Source of the DNA: CAZPXZ01 sp965219495
GTDB lineage: Bacteria > Pseudomonadota > Alphaproteobacteria > Rhodobacterales > CAZPXZ01
Assembly: GCA_965219495.1 (NCBI GenBank)
Contig: OZ244777.1
Span: 2,542,001-2,606,000, forward strand
DNA length: 64,000 nucleotides
Direction: 5' to 3'
Part shown: piece by piece, positions 56,348 to 64,000 of the stretch
Position numbering within the stretch: the first letter of the stretch is position 1
How the letters are laid out: the number at the start of each line of letters is the position of its first letter
Notes under the pieces: generated by a model
Told to the model about the DNA's origin: nothing
The model's database searches: none
The model's input: the letters and a program-made list of their open reading frames with translations, nothing else
Position numbers and translations under genes: made by a program

Positions 56348-57289
56348 CTATTTTGCGAGAGAGTCCGGGTGGGCCGCCGGAAATTCCGCTTTGATCTCGG
56401 CCGCGACTTCGCCGAGAGTTTCGATCAGCCGCCGCATCGTCTTCGTAGGTTTCCGGTCTTTCGGCCAAATCGCCCCATAGGTCATCTTCAACTCCGGTCG
56501 CCAGCGCGTGACATGCAAGTCATCGCCGCCGTAACCCGAAACACTGAAAGGGTCGCTGATCCCGACGCCGAGTCCACGCGCCACCAGACGGCAGCTTACA
56601 ATCGCGGATGCCGTTTCCGAAAATATCTCGAAGTTCTTCCCGGATTCCAGGAACGCGGCGTCCGCCATTTGCCTCAGTCTTGTGCTCCGCTTGGGCAAGA
56701 TGAGCGGTTCATCCTGAAAATCGGCAGGCGTCAGAACATCGCGGTTCGCCAGCGCATGGGACTTGGGCAAGATCGCAACCGCCGCCACGGTCGTGATCGG
56801 CTCCGTTTCCAGCGACTGGCGTTCGACGGGAAACAGGGTGAAACCCAAATCAGCCTGCCGGCTGGCGACCCATTCGTCGATATCCATCCTTTCCTGCCAG
56901 TCGACCGAAAACTTTGTTCCGGGGAATTCCTCGCAGAAGCGTCGCATGCCGTCGGACAAGAGTCTTCCGAACATGACGGGACCGATCGCGACGAGCCGCA
57001 AACGGCTGGTCTTGTTGAGCCTTATGTCGTTGGCGATGGTCTCAATATCATCGATCCCCGCCAAAATGCCTGCAATTTGCCGGTAGAAACTGCGGCCTTC
57101 CACGGAAGGAACCAGTCGCCCGCCCGTTCGGTAGAACAACTTGAATCCCAAGTCCTCCTCCAGGCTTGCCAGCAGGCGACTCGCTGCCGGCTGCGTAACG
57201 TTCAGAATCCTCGCGGCCATGGTGACCGAACCCGTATTCATCACGGCGCGAAACACGCGAAGCTGTCGGATTCGCACGCGGAATGCCAT
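56348..57289 (-). CDS. LysR-family transcriptional regulator
   Basis: A 313-residue regulator. The N-terminal helix-turn-helix is IRQLRVFRAVMNTGSVTMAA, then NVTQPAASRLLASLEEDLGF (about residues 7-50). The remainder is a periplasmic-binding-protein-like effector domain with GVGISDPFS. It is the first gene of the minus-strand group that contains tctCBA and the sulfatase, and it probably controls that transport operon in response to a carboxylate or sulfated acid. The effector is unknown. Confidence 0.9.
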   Translation of the reverse strand: MAFRVRIRQLRVFRAVMNTGSVTMAARILNVTQPAASRLLASLEEDLGFKLFYRTGGRLVPSVEGRSFYRQIAGILAGIDDIETIANDIRLNKTSRLRLVAIGPVMFGRLLSDGMRRFCEEFPGTKFSVDWQERMDIDEWVASRQADLGFTLFPVERQSLETEPITTVAAVAILPKSHALANRDVLTPADFQDEPLILPKRSTRLRQMADAAFLESGKNFEIFSETASAIVSCRLVARGLGVGISDPFSVSGYGGDDLHVTRWRPELKMTYGAIWPKDRKPTKTMRRLIETLGEVAAEIKAEFPAAHPDSLAK

Positions 57290-58872
57290 GTTCCCGGACC
57301 CTTCCTTCTTTCGTCGCGATACAATTCTGCTTGGAATCTAGAGTTCCGGATTTGTCCGAAGGCCGGATGTTCGGGGCATGTTACCCACAGCCGGAACTCC
57401 CTAGGATGGTTCGTTCGCCTGCGGCGGAATTCCCGTCCATATCTGTTGCCTCCGATTCGCGTTTCTTGCGCCGGCGCCTGAATCGAGAAAGAAACGTCTC
57501 CTTAACTCCTTGTCAGAAAAAGATTCGCCCAAAACAGGAGAACAAATTCATTACCGCAAACTGTATGCCCGCTCGCGACGCCTGTCCATTTGCAACGGGA
57601 TCGCTTCGGCGCCGGGTTGAGATCGAATTTTCCTGCGACCCGCCGTCCTCCGCCAGCAGCATATTGCCGCAGAGCCACAGGGCGAGAGGAATGCAAGGCG
57701 CAAGAAATGGATCGCCAAACGCGCTCCAGGACCCGGAAGCACCCCAACCGTCCTTGGGATGGATGTGCCAGCTTTCGGCAATCCCCTGTCCCAGGCCGTG
57801 CGTCTTTCGACCGGAGTCCTCGTTGCAAACCAAGCCCGCATCCGGCGTGTCGTCTGAATCCTGAAGTCGTTCAAACCGGTCTGCCGGGACGTTTCCGCCA
57901 TCACGATACGCATTCTCCGGGGAGTCGCGCGATAAAGCGCCGCGACCTCGGTCGCAATGCATTCCAGCGGTCGAATACGTTCGCAGACGAAATTGCCAAA
58001 CGAAATCCTCGTTCTCCAACTCGATTGAGATTGTGCGACGGGCTGGTTGGCGACGAGATGCCGGAGACGAACCCGTGCGCCCTCTTGCGACATCAATCGG
58101 GCAGTGAATCTCGTGGAGATTTTCGCACCGGACCAGAAGAAGAGAACCTTGGCATGGCCAATCTTCATGAAGAACCCCTTTTGCGCTCCAGAAAGCAGGC
58201 GGACCGGTTGCAGGTTGCGGCGAGGAAAGCTTCGGCATTCACGCAATGCACAATGATGCCGCAGTCGTCGTCACAGGGTTGTTGGACCGGGAACTTCGGA
58301 TAACCCTCCTGGACAACGAGCCACCGCAATCCTTCCGGTCCTTGGTCGCTTTGTTCGAGCGCGGTCGAAGGCCAACCAAACGCACGCACAAAGAAATGCC
58401 AGCGGGTCTGACCACCAGATTTCTCCCAAGTCTCGACGCATGTTTGCCCGGCAGACGAGCGTGTTCGCGACTCGGACTGCTTCGATCGCCATGACCATCA
58501 GGTCCGGCCCGCACGGTTCCTAACAGATTGAAGTCAAGCAAGTTTGTAAAGCGGAAACGCGGCGCAATTCATGGCGAACCCGCCGCAATCGGTATTGTCG
58601 CCTGCCCCAAATCCTCGCACCCTGTCCCGGAAATCTGTCGAATCGAATGCACAGGTGAAATTGAATGACTGCGCGCAATCCACTAGGATCGACCTTCCGA
58701 GGGGGCGATACCCGACGGCTCCAGCCAGCATGGCGCAATTCCAACGAGTCGCCGGTATACGCCGTCAAAGACAACGCTACGCCGCCGCGCACGGGGGGAA
58801 TCCTATGGCGAATTCTTGGGGGCCGTTAAAGCTCTAGAAGGTGGTGGACGCACAGCTAAGGAGATCTCACTC
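57290..58872. other. 1.6-kb region without a confident gene; possible decayed coding sequence
   Basis: Several overlapping open frames exist on both strands with no clear winner. The most protein-like is a minus-strand stretch, roughly 58497 down to 58165. It has no ATG but reads GGQTRWHFFVRAFGWP, GLRWLVVQEGYPKFPVQQPC and DDDCGIIVHCVNAEAFLAAT. The Q-Q-x-x-x-x-D-C-G pattern recalls Ulp1-type cysteine proteases but is too short to rely on. The final 60 bases before the next gene hold its ribosome site (AAGGAGAT) and presumably its promoter. Confidence 0.35.
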
Positions 58873-59901
58873 ATGCGCAAATTTGTTTGGATGGTCGGGG
58901 CCGCATTGATGGCGATGTCGATGCTCAACGGCGAACCAGCGCTTGCCGCCGATTCGGTGTCGGCATGCCAGGTTACGGACACGGGCGGCGTCGACGACCG
59001 AAGCTTTAACGAGACGGCGTGGAAAGGACTCGTAACGGCGGAAGAAAAGCTTGGTGCGAGCATTCGAGTGCTCGAATCGAGTTCGGAAGTGGACTATGAC
59101 CCGAATATCAGTTCACTGCTCGGGGGCGCCTGCGACTTGATTGTCACGGTCGGATTCCTGCTCGGAGACTCAACGGCGAAGTTTGCGCAAGAGAACCCGG
59201 ACCAGAAGTTCTCCATTGTGGACTACGCTTATGACCCGCCTTTCTCGAATGTGGTCGGACAAATTTACGCAACCGACGAGGCAGCGTTCCTCGCCGGCTA
59301 TCTTTCCGCCGGCATGAGCGAGACCGGCACTGTCGGATTGTTCGGCGGAATCAACATCCCGCCGGTCACCATTTTCATGGACGGCTTTGTTCGAGGCGTA
59401 GAGTATTACAACAGTGTCAAAGGGACGGAGGTCGTCGCCCTTGGCTGGAACCCGGAGGAGCGCGAAGGCCTGTTCACAAACAATTTTGAATCGCTGGACG
59501 ACGGTAGAAGCTTTGCACAGTCCCTGTACAACGAAGGCGCCGACATCGTTCTGCCGGTTGCGGGCACCGTGGGGCTCGGCAGCGCGGCGCTGGCCGACGA
59601 ATTGGGGCCCGACAAGCTGAAGATCCTCGGTGTCGATGCGGATCTCTACCTGACCAACCCGGGCCGCGGGCATGTGTACCTTACTTCGATCATGAAGCGA
59701 ATGGACGTCACAACGTTCAACGTGGTCGAATCTGTAATCGACGGAAGCTATGAGGGCGGCATCGTTGTGGGCACTCTTGAGAACGGTGGCGTGGCGCTAG
59801 CGCCCTACCACGATTTCGAGGACGATATTCCCGCCGAACTCAAGGCCGAGATCGAAGAGGTGCGGAAGGAGATCATCGCAGGAACCATTTCCGTCAAGTA
59901 G
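58873..59901 (+). CDS. BMP-family ABC transporter substrate-binding protein
   Basis: A 342-residue protein with the start after TAAGGAGAT; an in-frame upstream extension of 19 residues is rejected. The signal peptide ends GEPALA-ADS. The mature part opens VSACQVTDTGGVDDRSFNET, the D-x-G-x-x-D-x-S-F-N pattern of BMP/PnrA nucleoside-binding proteins. It continues with DYDPNISSLLGGACDLIVTV, YATDEAAFLAGYLSAGMS and NNFESLDDGRSFAQSLYNEG. Relatives bind purine or pyrimidine nucleosides, some simple sugars. First gene of an operon with an ATPase and two permeases. Confidence 0.92.
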   Translation: MRKFVWMVGAALMAMSMLNGEPALAADSVSACQVTDTGGVDDRSFNETAWKGLVTAEEKLGASIRVLESSSEVDYDPNISSLLGGACDLIVTVGFLLGDSTAKFAQENPDQKFSIVDYAYDPPFSNVVGQIYATDEAAFLAGYLSAGMSETGTVGLFGGINIPPVTIFMDGFVRGVEYYNSVKGTEVVALGWNPEEREGLFTNNFESLDDGRSFAQSLYNEGADIVLPVAGTVGLGSAALADELGPDKLKILGVDADLYLTNPGRGHVYLTSIMKRMDVTTFNVVESVIDGSYEGGIVVGTLENGGVALAPYHDFEDDIPAELKAEIEEVRKEIIAGTISVK

Positions 59902-59913
59902 TTTTCTGCCCGA

Positions 59914-61470
59914 TTGCAGAACGGCAACTGTGGAGTGCTTTCGCTCCATAACATTACCAAGCGGTATGGCAGCTTAACTGCCAACCAGGACATCTCGCTA
60001 TCGATAGGAGCAGGCAGTATCCACTGCCTGCTCGGCGAGAATGGCGCCGGAAAGACGACACTGATGAACGTCTTGTACGGCCTTTCGAGCGCCGACGATG
60101 GAGAAATTCGACTGAACGGTGTTCCCGTACAATTTGAAAGTCCGAAAGACGCCATCGCGGCAAGGATCGGGATGGTGCACCAGCACTTCATGCTGATCCC
60201 GGCGTTTACGGTTACCGAAAACGTGATGCTCGGCATGGAGGAGACGCTCCTGGGAGATCGGCTTGATTTCGCCAAGGGCCGGCAAAGGGTTGCGGACCTG
60301 AGCTCGCAATTCGGCCTCACCATCGATCCGGACGCCAAGATCGAGGGCATGCCCGTAGGACTTCAGCAAAAGGTTGAAATCGTCAAGGTCCTTTACCGCT
60401 CCGCCGACGTCCTGATTTTCGACGAACCCACTTCTGTTCTGACGCCGCAGGAAGTGTCGGAATTCTTCAAGATCATTCGAAGCCTGAAGGCGGCCGGCAA
60501 AGCCATTCTCTTCATCACGCACAAGCTGCACGAGGTTATGGAAGTTGCGGATGAAATCACCGTCCTTCGGCTTGGAAAGGTTGTGGGCCATGTCCTGCCG
60601 CAAGATATTTCCATGGCCCACCTGGCGACGATGATGGTGGGTCGTCCGGTATCGATGTCCATTGCCCGGAAAGAGGTCCAGCCGGGCGACGTGGTACTAT
60701 CACTGAAGAACGTCAGCGTTCTGAATGAGAACGGGATTCGCGCCCTGAATGATGTCAGCCTTGATCTTCGTCAAGGAGAAATCATCGGGATCGCTGGCGT
60801 GCACGGGAATGGCCAGACCGAACTGATCAATTGCATTTGCGGCATGTCACCGGTTGCCGACGGCGCCATCACGGTTTGCGGCAAGGACCTGACCGCGCCG
60901 TCGCCGCGCGAGAGACACCAGCAGGGCCTTGCCCACATTCCCGAGGACCGATCCAATTCCGGCGTCGTCACTCCCCTGAGCGTCGCCGAGAACCTGGTGC
61001 TGGACAGCTACTACGAACCGCGTTTCTCACGGCGAAGCATGGTCGACTGGCAGTCCGTAAAGACGGTCGCCAAGCAACTCGTTGCAGAATTCGACGTGCG
61101 CACGAGCTCGATCGATGCGCCCGCCAGTTCCCTGTCGGGCGGCAATCAGCAGAAGATCGTTGTCGCCCGGGAAATGTCCAGATCCATCAAGGTGTTGGTC
61201 GCAGGGCAGCCAACACGAGGCGTGGATGTCGGCTCGATCGAATATGTCCACAAGCGCATTCTGGAAGCCCGTGATCAGAATGTCGGCGTACTGCTGGTCT
61301 CAACGGAACTCGACGAGATTCTCGCGCTTTCGGACAGGATTCTTGTGATGTTCGACGGCCACATCATCGCGGAATTCGATGGCGCAACGGTCGACCGCTC
61401 CGAACTCGGCCTGGCAATGGCGGGCGCGACAACTTTCCGTTCTGCGTCCGAAGTTGTTCAGACTCACTAG
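59914..61470 (+). CDS. Nucleoside/sugar-type ABC transporter ATP-binding protein (two ABC domains)
   Basis: A 518-residue tandem ATPase. The first half has Walker A GENGAGKTTLMNVLYGL, HQHFMLIPAFTVTENVML, MPVGLQQKVEIVKVLYRSAD and FDEPTSVLTPQE. The second half has a degenerate Walker A (GVHGNGQTELINC), PEDRSNSGVV, signature LSGGNQQKIVVAREMS and GQPTRGVDVGSIE. Only the first site has a canonical Walker A, as usual for this family (NupA, BmpB). The start given is TTG, 12 bases after the binding protein stop; a GTG seven codons later is possible. Confidence 0.92.
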   Translation: MQNGNCGVLSLHNITKRYGSLTANQDISLSIGAGSIHCLLGENGAGKTTLMNVLYGLSSADDGEIRLNGVPVQFESPKDAIAARIGMVHQHFMLIPAFTVTENVMLGMEETLLGDRLDFAKGRQRVADLSSQFGLTIDPDAKIEGMPVGLQQKVEIVKVLYRSADVLIFDEPTSVLTPQEVSEFFKIIRSLKAAGKAILFITHKLHEVMEVADEITVLRLGKVVGHVLPQDISMAHLATMMVGRPVSMSIARKEVQPGDVVLSLKNVSVLNENGIRALNDVSLDLRQGEIIGIAGVHGNGQTELINCICGMSPVADGAITVCGKDLTAPSPRERHQQGLAHIPEDRSNSGVVTPLSVAENLVLDSYYEPRFSRRSMVDWQSVKTVAKQLVAEFDVRTSSIDAPASSLSGGNQQKIVVAREMSRSIKVLVAGQPTRGVDVGSIEYVHKRILEARDQNVGVLLVSTELDEILALSDRILVMFDGHIIAEFDGATVDRSELGLAMAGATTFRSASEVVQTH

Positions 61471-61491
61471 AATTCTCGCCAGTCCGCCACC

Positions 61492-62598
61492 ATGACGCCA
61501 GCATCATTGAGACTGCCCCTGGCGCAGCGCTTCGAAGGCCAGATATCGATATTTCTCCAGTCGACCCTGGCGTTCGTGACGGCACTGATCATCGCCGCCG
61601 GCGTGATGATCATATCCGGCATCTCGCTCTCCACGGTTGGCCTGGCGCTGGTTTCGCTGGCCACGGGTTCTTTCGGCTCGATGCAGGCGGTTTCCGAAAC
61701 CCTTGTCGCGGCGGCCCCGCTCATTCTGGCCGGATACGGTTTCGTCATCGCCTTCAAAGCGGGTTTGTTCAATGTCGGCCTCGAAGGCCAGCTCCTGATC
61801 GGCGGAACGGCGGGACTGGCCGCGGGCGCAATGCTGCACGGATTGCCGCTCGCTGTTCACCTTCCGATTGCGCTCGCCTGCGCATTTGCCGGGGGCGCCT
61901 TGTGGGGAACGATATCCGGGGCGCTGAAAGTCTACTCGGGCGCGCATGAGGTCATTACCACCATCATGCTGAATTTTATTGCGCTTCGATTCGTCGACTA
62001 CCTGTTGCGGAATCCGCCCATCCAGAACCCGGGCCGTACCGACCCCGTTTCGAGAACCGTTCTGGAAAGCGCCGCGCTTCCAAAGCTCTTGGCTTGGATC
62101 GATCCGAGTCTGCGCATTGATTTCAGTATCGTTCTGGCGCTGCTGGGCACCGTTTTCATCGCCTGGTTCGTCGGTCGCAGCGTTCTCGGCTTCGAGATTC
62201 GGATCACCGGCACCAATCAGCAGGCAGCTCGTGTCGCAGGGGTCAATGTCGGCAAGGTGATCGTGCTTGCGATGGTGATTTCGGGCGGTCTCGCCGGATT
62301 GGCAGGCGCGACGCTTACGCTGGGGGTGCTTGGCCGCGCAACTCCCGACTTCACCGGGGGCCTGGGCTTCGAGGCGATCGCTGTCGCGCTGCTCGGAAGG
62401 TTGCACCCGCTCGGCGTTCTGTTTTCGGGAATCCTGTTTGGCGCCTTGGTCGCAGGCGGCAGGCACATGCAGGCCGTCGCCGGTGTGAGCATTGACCTGA
62501 TCGGGATTATCCAGGCGGTCGTCCTGGTGTGCATTGCCGCGCCGATGTTGATCCAGACGTTCTATCCATTCCTTTTCCGCAAGGGAAAGGCGAACTGA
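61492..62598 (+). CDS. BMP-type ABC transporter permease (first)
   Basis: A 368-residue inner-membrane protein with 8-10 hydrophobic segments. Family stretches are SETLVAAAPLILAGYGFVIA, FKAGLFNVGLEGQLLIGGTA, SGAHEVITTIMLNFIALRFV and LGFEIRITGTNQQAARVAGV. These match NupB-like permeases of nucleoside importers. It starts with ATG 22 bases after the ATPase gene and ends two bases before the next permease, indicating tight coupling. Confidence 0.92.
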   Translation: MTPASLRLPLAQRFEGQISIFLQSTLAFVTALIIAAGVMIISGISLSTVGLALVSLATGSFGSMQAVSETLVAAAPLILAGYGFVIAFKAGLFNVGLEGQLLIGGTAGLAAGAMLHGLPLAVHLPIALACAFAGGALWGTISGALKVYSGAHEVITTIMLNFIALRFVDYLLRNPPIQNPGRTDPVSRTVLESAALPKLLAWIDPSLRIDFSIVLALLGTVFIAWFVGRSVLGFEIRITGTNQQAARVAGVNVGKVIVLAMVISGGLAGLAGATLTLGVLGRATPDFTGGLGFEAIAVALLGRLHPLGVLFSGILFGALVAGGRHMQAVAGVSIDLIGIIQAVVLVCIAAPMLIQTFYPFLFRKGKAN

Positions 62599-62599
62599 A

Positions 62600-63871
62600 A
62601 TGGTGGCCGTTTCCGCCGTTCCGAACGCCGCCGGCGAACTCGTCGATCCATCGACGGTCCGGCGCAATCGGGCAATCGGCATCCTCCTGATCATCGTTGC
62701 CGCAGCGGTAGCAGCGGGATTTGGCCCGGACGCGACGGGAGTCGCATCTTTCAAGCTCGATCTGCCCCGGGCAAGCTTCCCGATCGGAAACCTTGTTGTT
62801 CCCGCCGCACCGGTTGTCTTCATGGCCGCGGGACTGATCGCATTCGCCGGATTCAGACTGTTGATCAAGTCCGGTTCGCGCAACGGCACATGGTATCTCG
62901 GCCTGGCCTTCGCCCTTGTCATCATCGCTTTCCTGACCTGGGCGACGGCGGAAAAATCCCTTTCTTTGGTGGGTCTCCTGCAAGCAACCATTGTCCGGGC
63001 CGTCCCCATCGCGTTTGCCGGGCTATCGGGACTCCTGTGTGAACGGGTTGGCGTCATCAATATCGGGATCGAGGGCATGATGATGGCCGGAGCGTTTACC
63101 GGCGCGGTGGCCGGGTCGCTGTTGGGAGGAGTCGGCGGGTTGGCGGCATCGATGGTCGTCGGCGGTGCGATCGGCCTCTTTCTCGCCCTGCTTACCGTCA
63201 CCTACCGGCTCGACCACATCATTGCCGGCGTGGTGATCAACATGCTGGTCCTCGGCGTAACCTCCTATGCAACCAGCCAGATTCTCGTTACGAACCGCTG
63301 GCTGAACCAGGCTCCCGTATTTCGGCCGATCAACTTGCCTTACTTGAGTGATCTTCCGGTCGTGGGGCCCCTTCTCTTTTCTCACAACATATTCGTCTAC
63401 GCGGCGCTGATCATGCTTTTCAGCGCGACCTACTATCTTTTCCATACCCGGCTTGGCCTGAGAGCGCGCTCGGTGGGGGAGCATCCGCGAGCCGCCGATA
63501 CGCTCGGAATCGACGTGTTCCGCACCCGCTACATCAACGTGATTTTCGGCGGGGTGGTAGCTGGATTCGGCGGCGCGTGGCTGACGGTGGGAGCGGTGGG
63601 CCAGTTCGACGAGAACATGACCGCGGGACGCGGTTTCATCGGCTTGGCCGCAATGATCTTCGGACGCTGGCACCCGATGGGCGTTCTCGCGGCCGCGCTG
63701 ATCTTCGGATTTGCGGACACGCTCCAACAGAAGCTGGTCATTCTGAGGACGCCCGTTCCGTCCGAGTTCCTCGCCATGGCCCCCTACTTGCTCACCATTG
63801 TCGTCGTGGCGGGCCTGATCGGCCGGGCGAAAGCGCCTGCGGCGGATGGCCAGAATTACGTGAAGGAGTGA
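62600..63871 (+). CDS. BMP-type ABC transporter permease (second)
   Basis: A 423-residue permease, longer than many NupC homologues because of an N-terminal region with extra hydrophobic segments (RNRAIGILLIIVAAAVAAGF and VVPAAPVVFMAAGLIAFAGF). The core has IPIAFAGLSG-type sequence, CERVGVINIGIEGMMMAGAF, YRLDHIIAGVVINMLVLGVT, GLRARSVGEHPRAADTLGID and GFIGLAAMIFGRWHPMGVL. It pairs with the preceding permease. Its stop overlaps a GTG that may begin another gene of the operon. Confidence 0.92.
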   Translation: MVAVSAVPNAAGELVDPSTVRRNRAIGILLIIVAAAVAAGFGPDATGVASFKLDLPRASFPIGNLVVPAAPVVFMAAGLIAFAGFRLLIKSGSRNGTWYLGLAFALVIIAFLTWATAEKSLSLVGLLQATIVRAVPIAFAGLSGLLCERVGVINIGIEGMMMAGAFTGAVAGSLLGGVGGLAASMVVGGAIGLFLALLTVTYRLDHIIAGVVINMLVLGVTSYATSQILVTNRWLNQAPVFRPINLPYLSDLPVVGPLLFSHNIFVYAALIMLFSATYYLFHTRLGLRARSVGEHPRAADTLGIDVFRTRYINVIFGGVVAGFGGAWLTVGAVGQFDENMTAGRGFIGLAAMIFGRWHPMGVLAAALIFGFADTLQQKLVILRTPVPSEFLAMAPYLLTIVVVAGLIGRAKAPAADGQNYVKE

Positions 63872-64000
63872 TCCGCAATGTGGCCGCCGTCCTTCGCCCT
63901 TCCAAGAGCATTGTGCCACAACGCGCGCTCGAAACAGCTTTGAACATTCCGCATCAGGCCCGCGCTGCCGCAAGGCGTTGCCCACGCGTTCCGTGGCAAT
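63868..64000 (+). other. Window tail; possible start of a further operon gene
   Basis: A GTG overlapping the permease stop (GTGA) begins a frame open to the window end (VIRNVAAVLRPSKSIVPQRA and onward). The coupling is of the type seen elsewhere in this window, but 44 residues do not match a family I recognise, so this could be non-coding. Confidence 0.3.

Overview
The window is GC-rich, bacterial and Gram-negative. Periplasmic binding proteins, a TolC tail and a protease with an outer-membrane-barrel-like end all point to an outer membrane. The gene mix (polyamine, peptide and nucleoside-type ABC importers, tripartite tricarboxylate transporters with Bug-type binding proteins, hydantoinase B enzymes, ISNCY/ISAs1/IS1634 elements) suggests a proteobacterium, most likely an alphaproteobacterium. 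That placement is inference from gene content, not a phylogenetic result. The chromosome segment combines intact catabolic operons with many recent lesions: nonsense codons, frameshifts, IS remnants and a perfect 126-bp internal duplication. This looks like a genome undergoing IS expansion and gene decay, although assembly errors could mimic some single-base lesions.

Layout. 1-4.4 kb (minus): a polyamine uptake operon potFGHI runs into the 5' part of a glutamine-synthetase-family gene (gamma-glutamylputrescine synthetase type). 5.0-9.2 kb: an accessory patch with a DUF6338-like membrane protein, a 41-residue proline-rich microprotein, a complete ISNCY element and a PD-(D/E)XK nuclease-like orphan. 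9.5-13.8 kb: a dkgB-type aldo/keto reductase, then spuC-puuB, the enzymatic half of polyamine breakdown. 13.9-17.7 kb: an IS1634-type remnant and a subtilisin-like protease. 18.2-20.3 kb: a decayed tctBA pair with a 313-bp MITE-like insertion. 20.3-28.3 kb: a PLP Cys/Met-type lyase, a GMC oxidoreductase, a TPP enzyme, a PNPOx-fold protein and an XRE-cupin regulator.

28.8-33.6 kb: a second, truncated ISNCY copy, then a worn defence-type island. It holds an AbiE pair with a frameshifted toxin, a truncated TcmP and a possible integrase tail. 33.6-43.5 kb: one long plus-strand operon of a peptide-type ABC importer (including a DppC-DppD fusion) followed by hydantoinase B, an M19 dipeptidase homologue with altered metal-ligand positions, and a second hydantoinase B. 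43.6-51.3 kb: an insertion-sequence zone with a 2.4-kb DDE element showing clear terminal inverted repeats, a damaged formylglycine-generating enzyme, a DruA-domain/ISAs1 transposase fusion with one stop codon, a TolC tail and an SPFH-protein pseudogene. 51.6-57.3 kb (minus): LysR regulator, tctCBA transporter and a sulfatase whose C-x-P-x-R motif would need the nearby formylglycine-generating enzyme. 58.9-63.9 kb: a BMP-type (nucleoside-like) ABC importer that probably continues past the window.

How it works together: the cell appears to import polyamines, peptides or modified amino acids, organic acids and probably nucleosides, and to degrade them. Polyamine genes are split into an uptake arm and a catabolic arm by accessory DNA. 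I found no intact, obviously new multi-gene defence system. The most novel-looking items are the DUF6338/proline-rich pair, the HyuB-M19-HyuB cassette without HyuA, the unassigned DDE element and the DruA-ISAs1 fusion.
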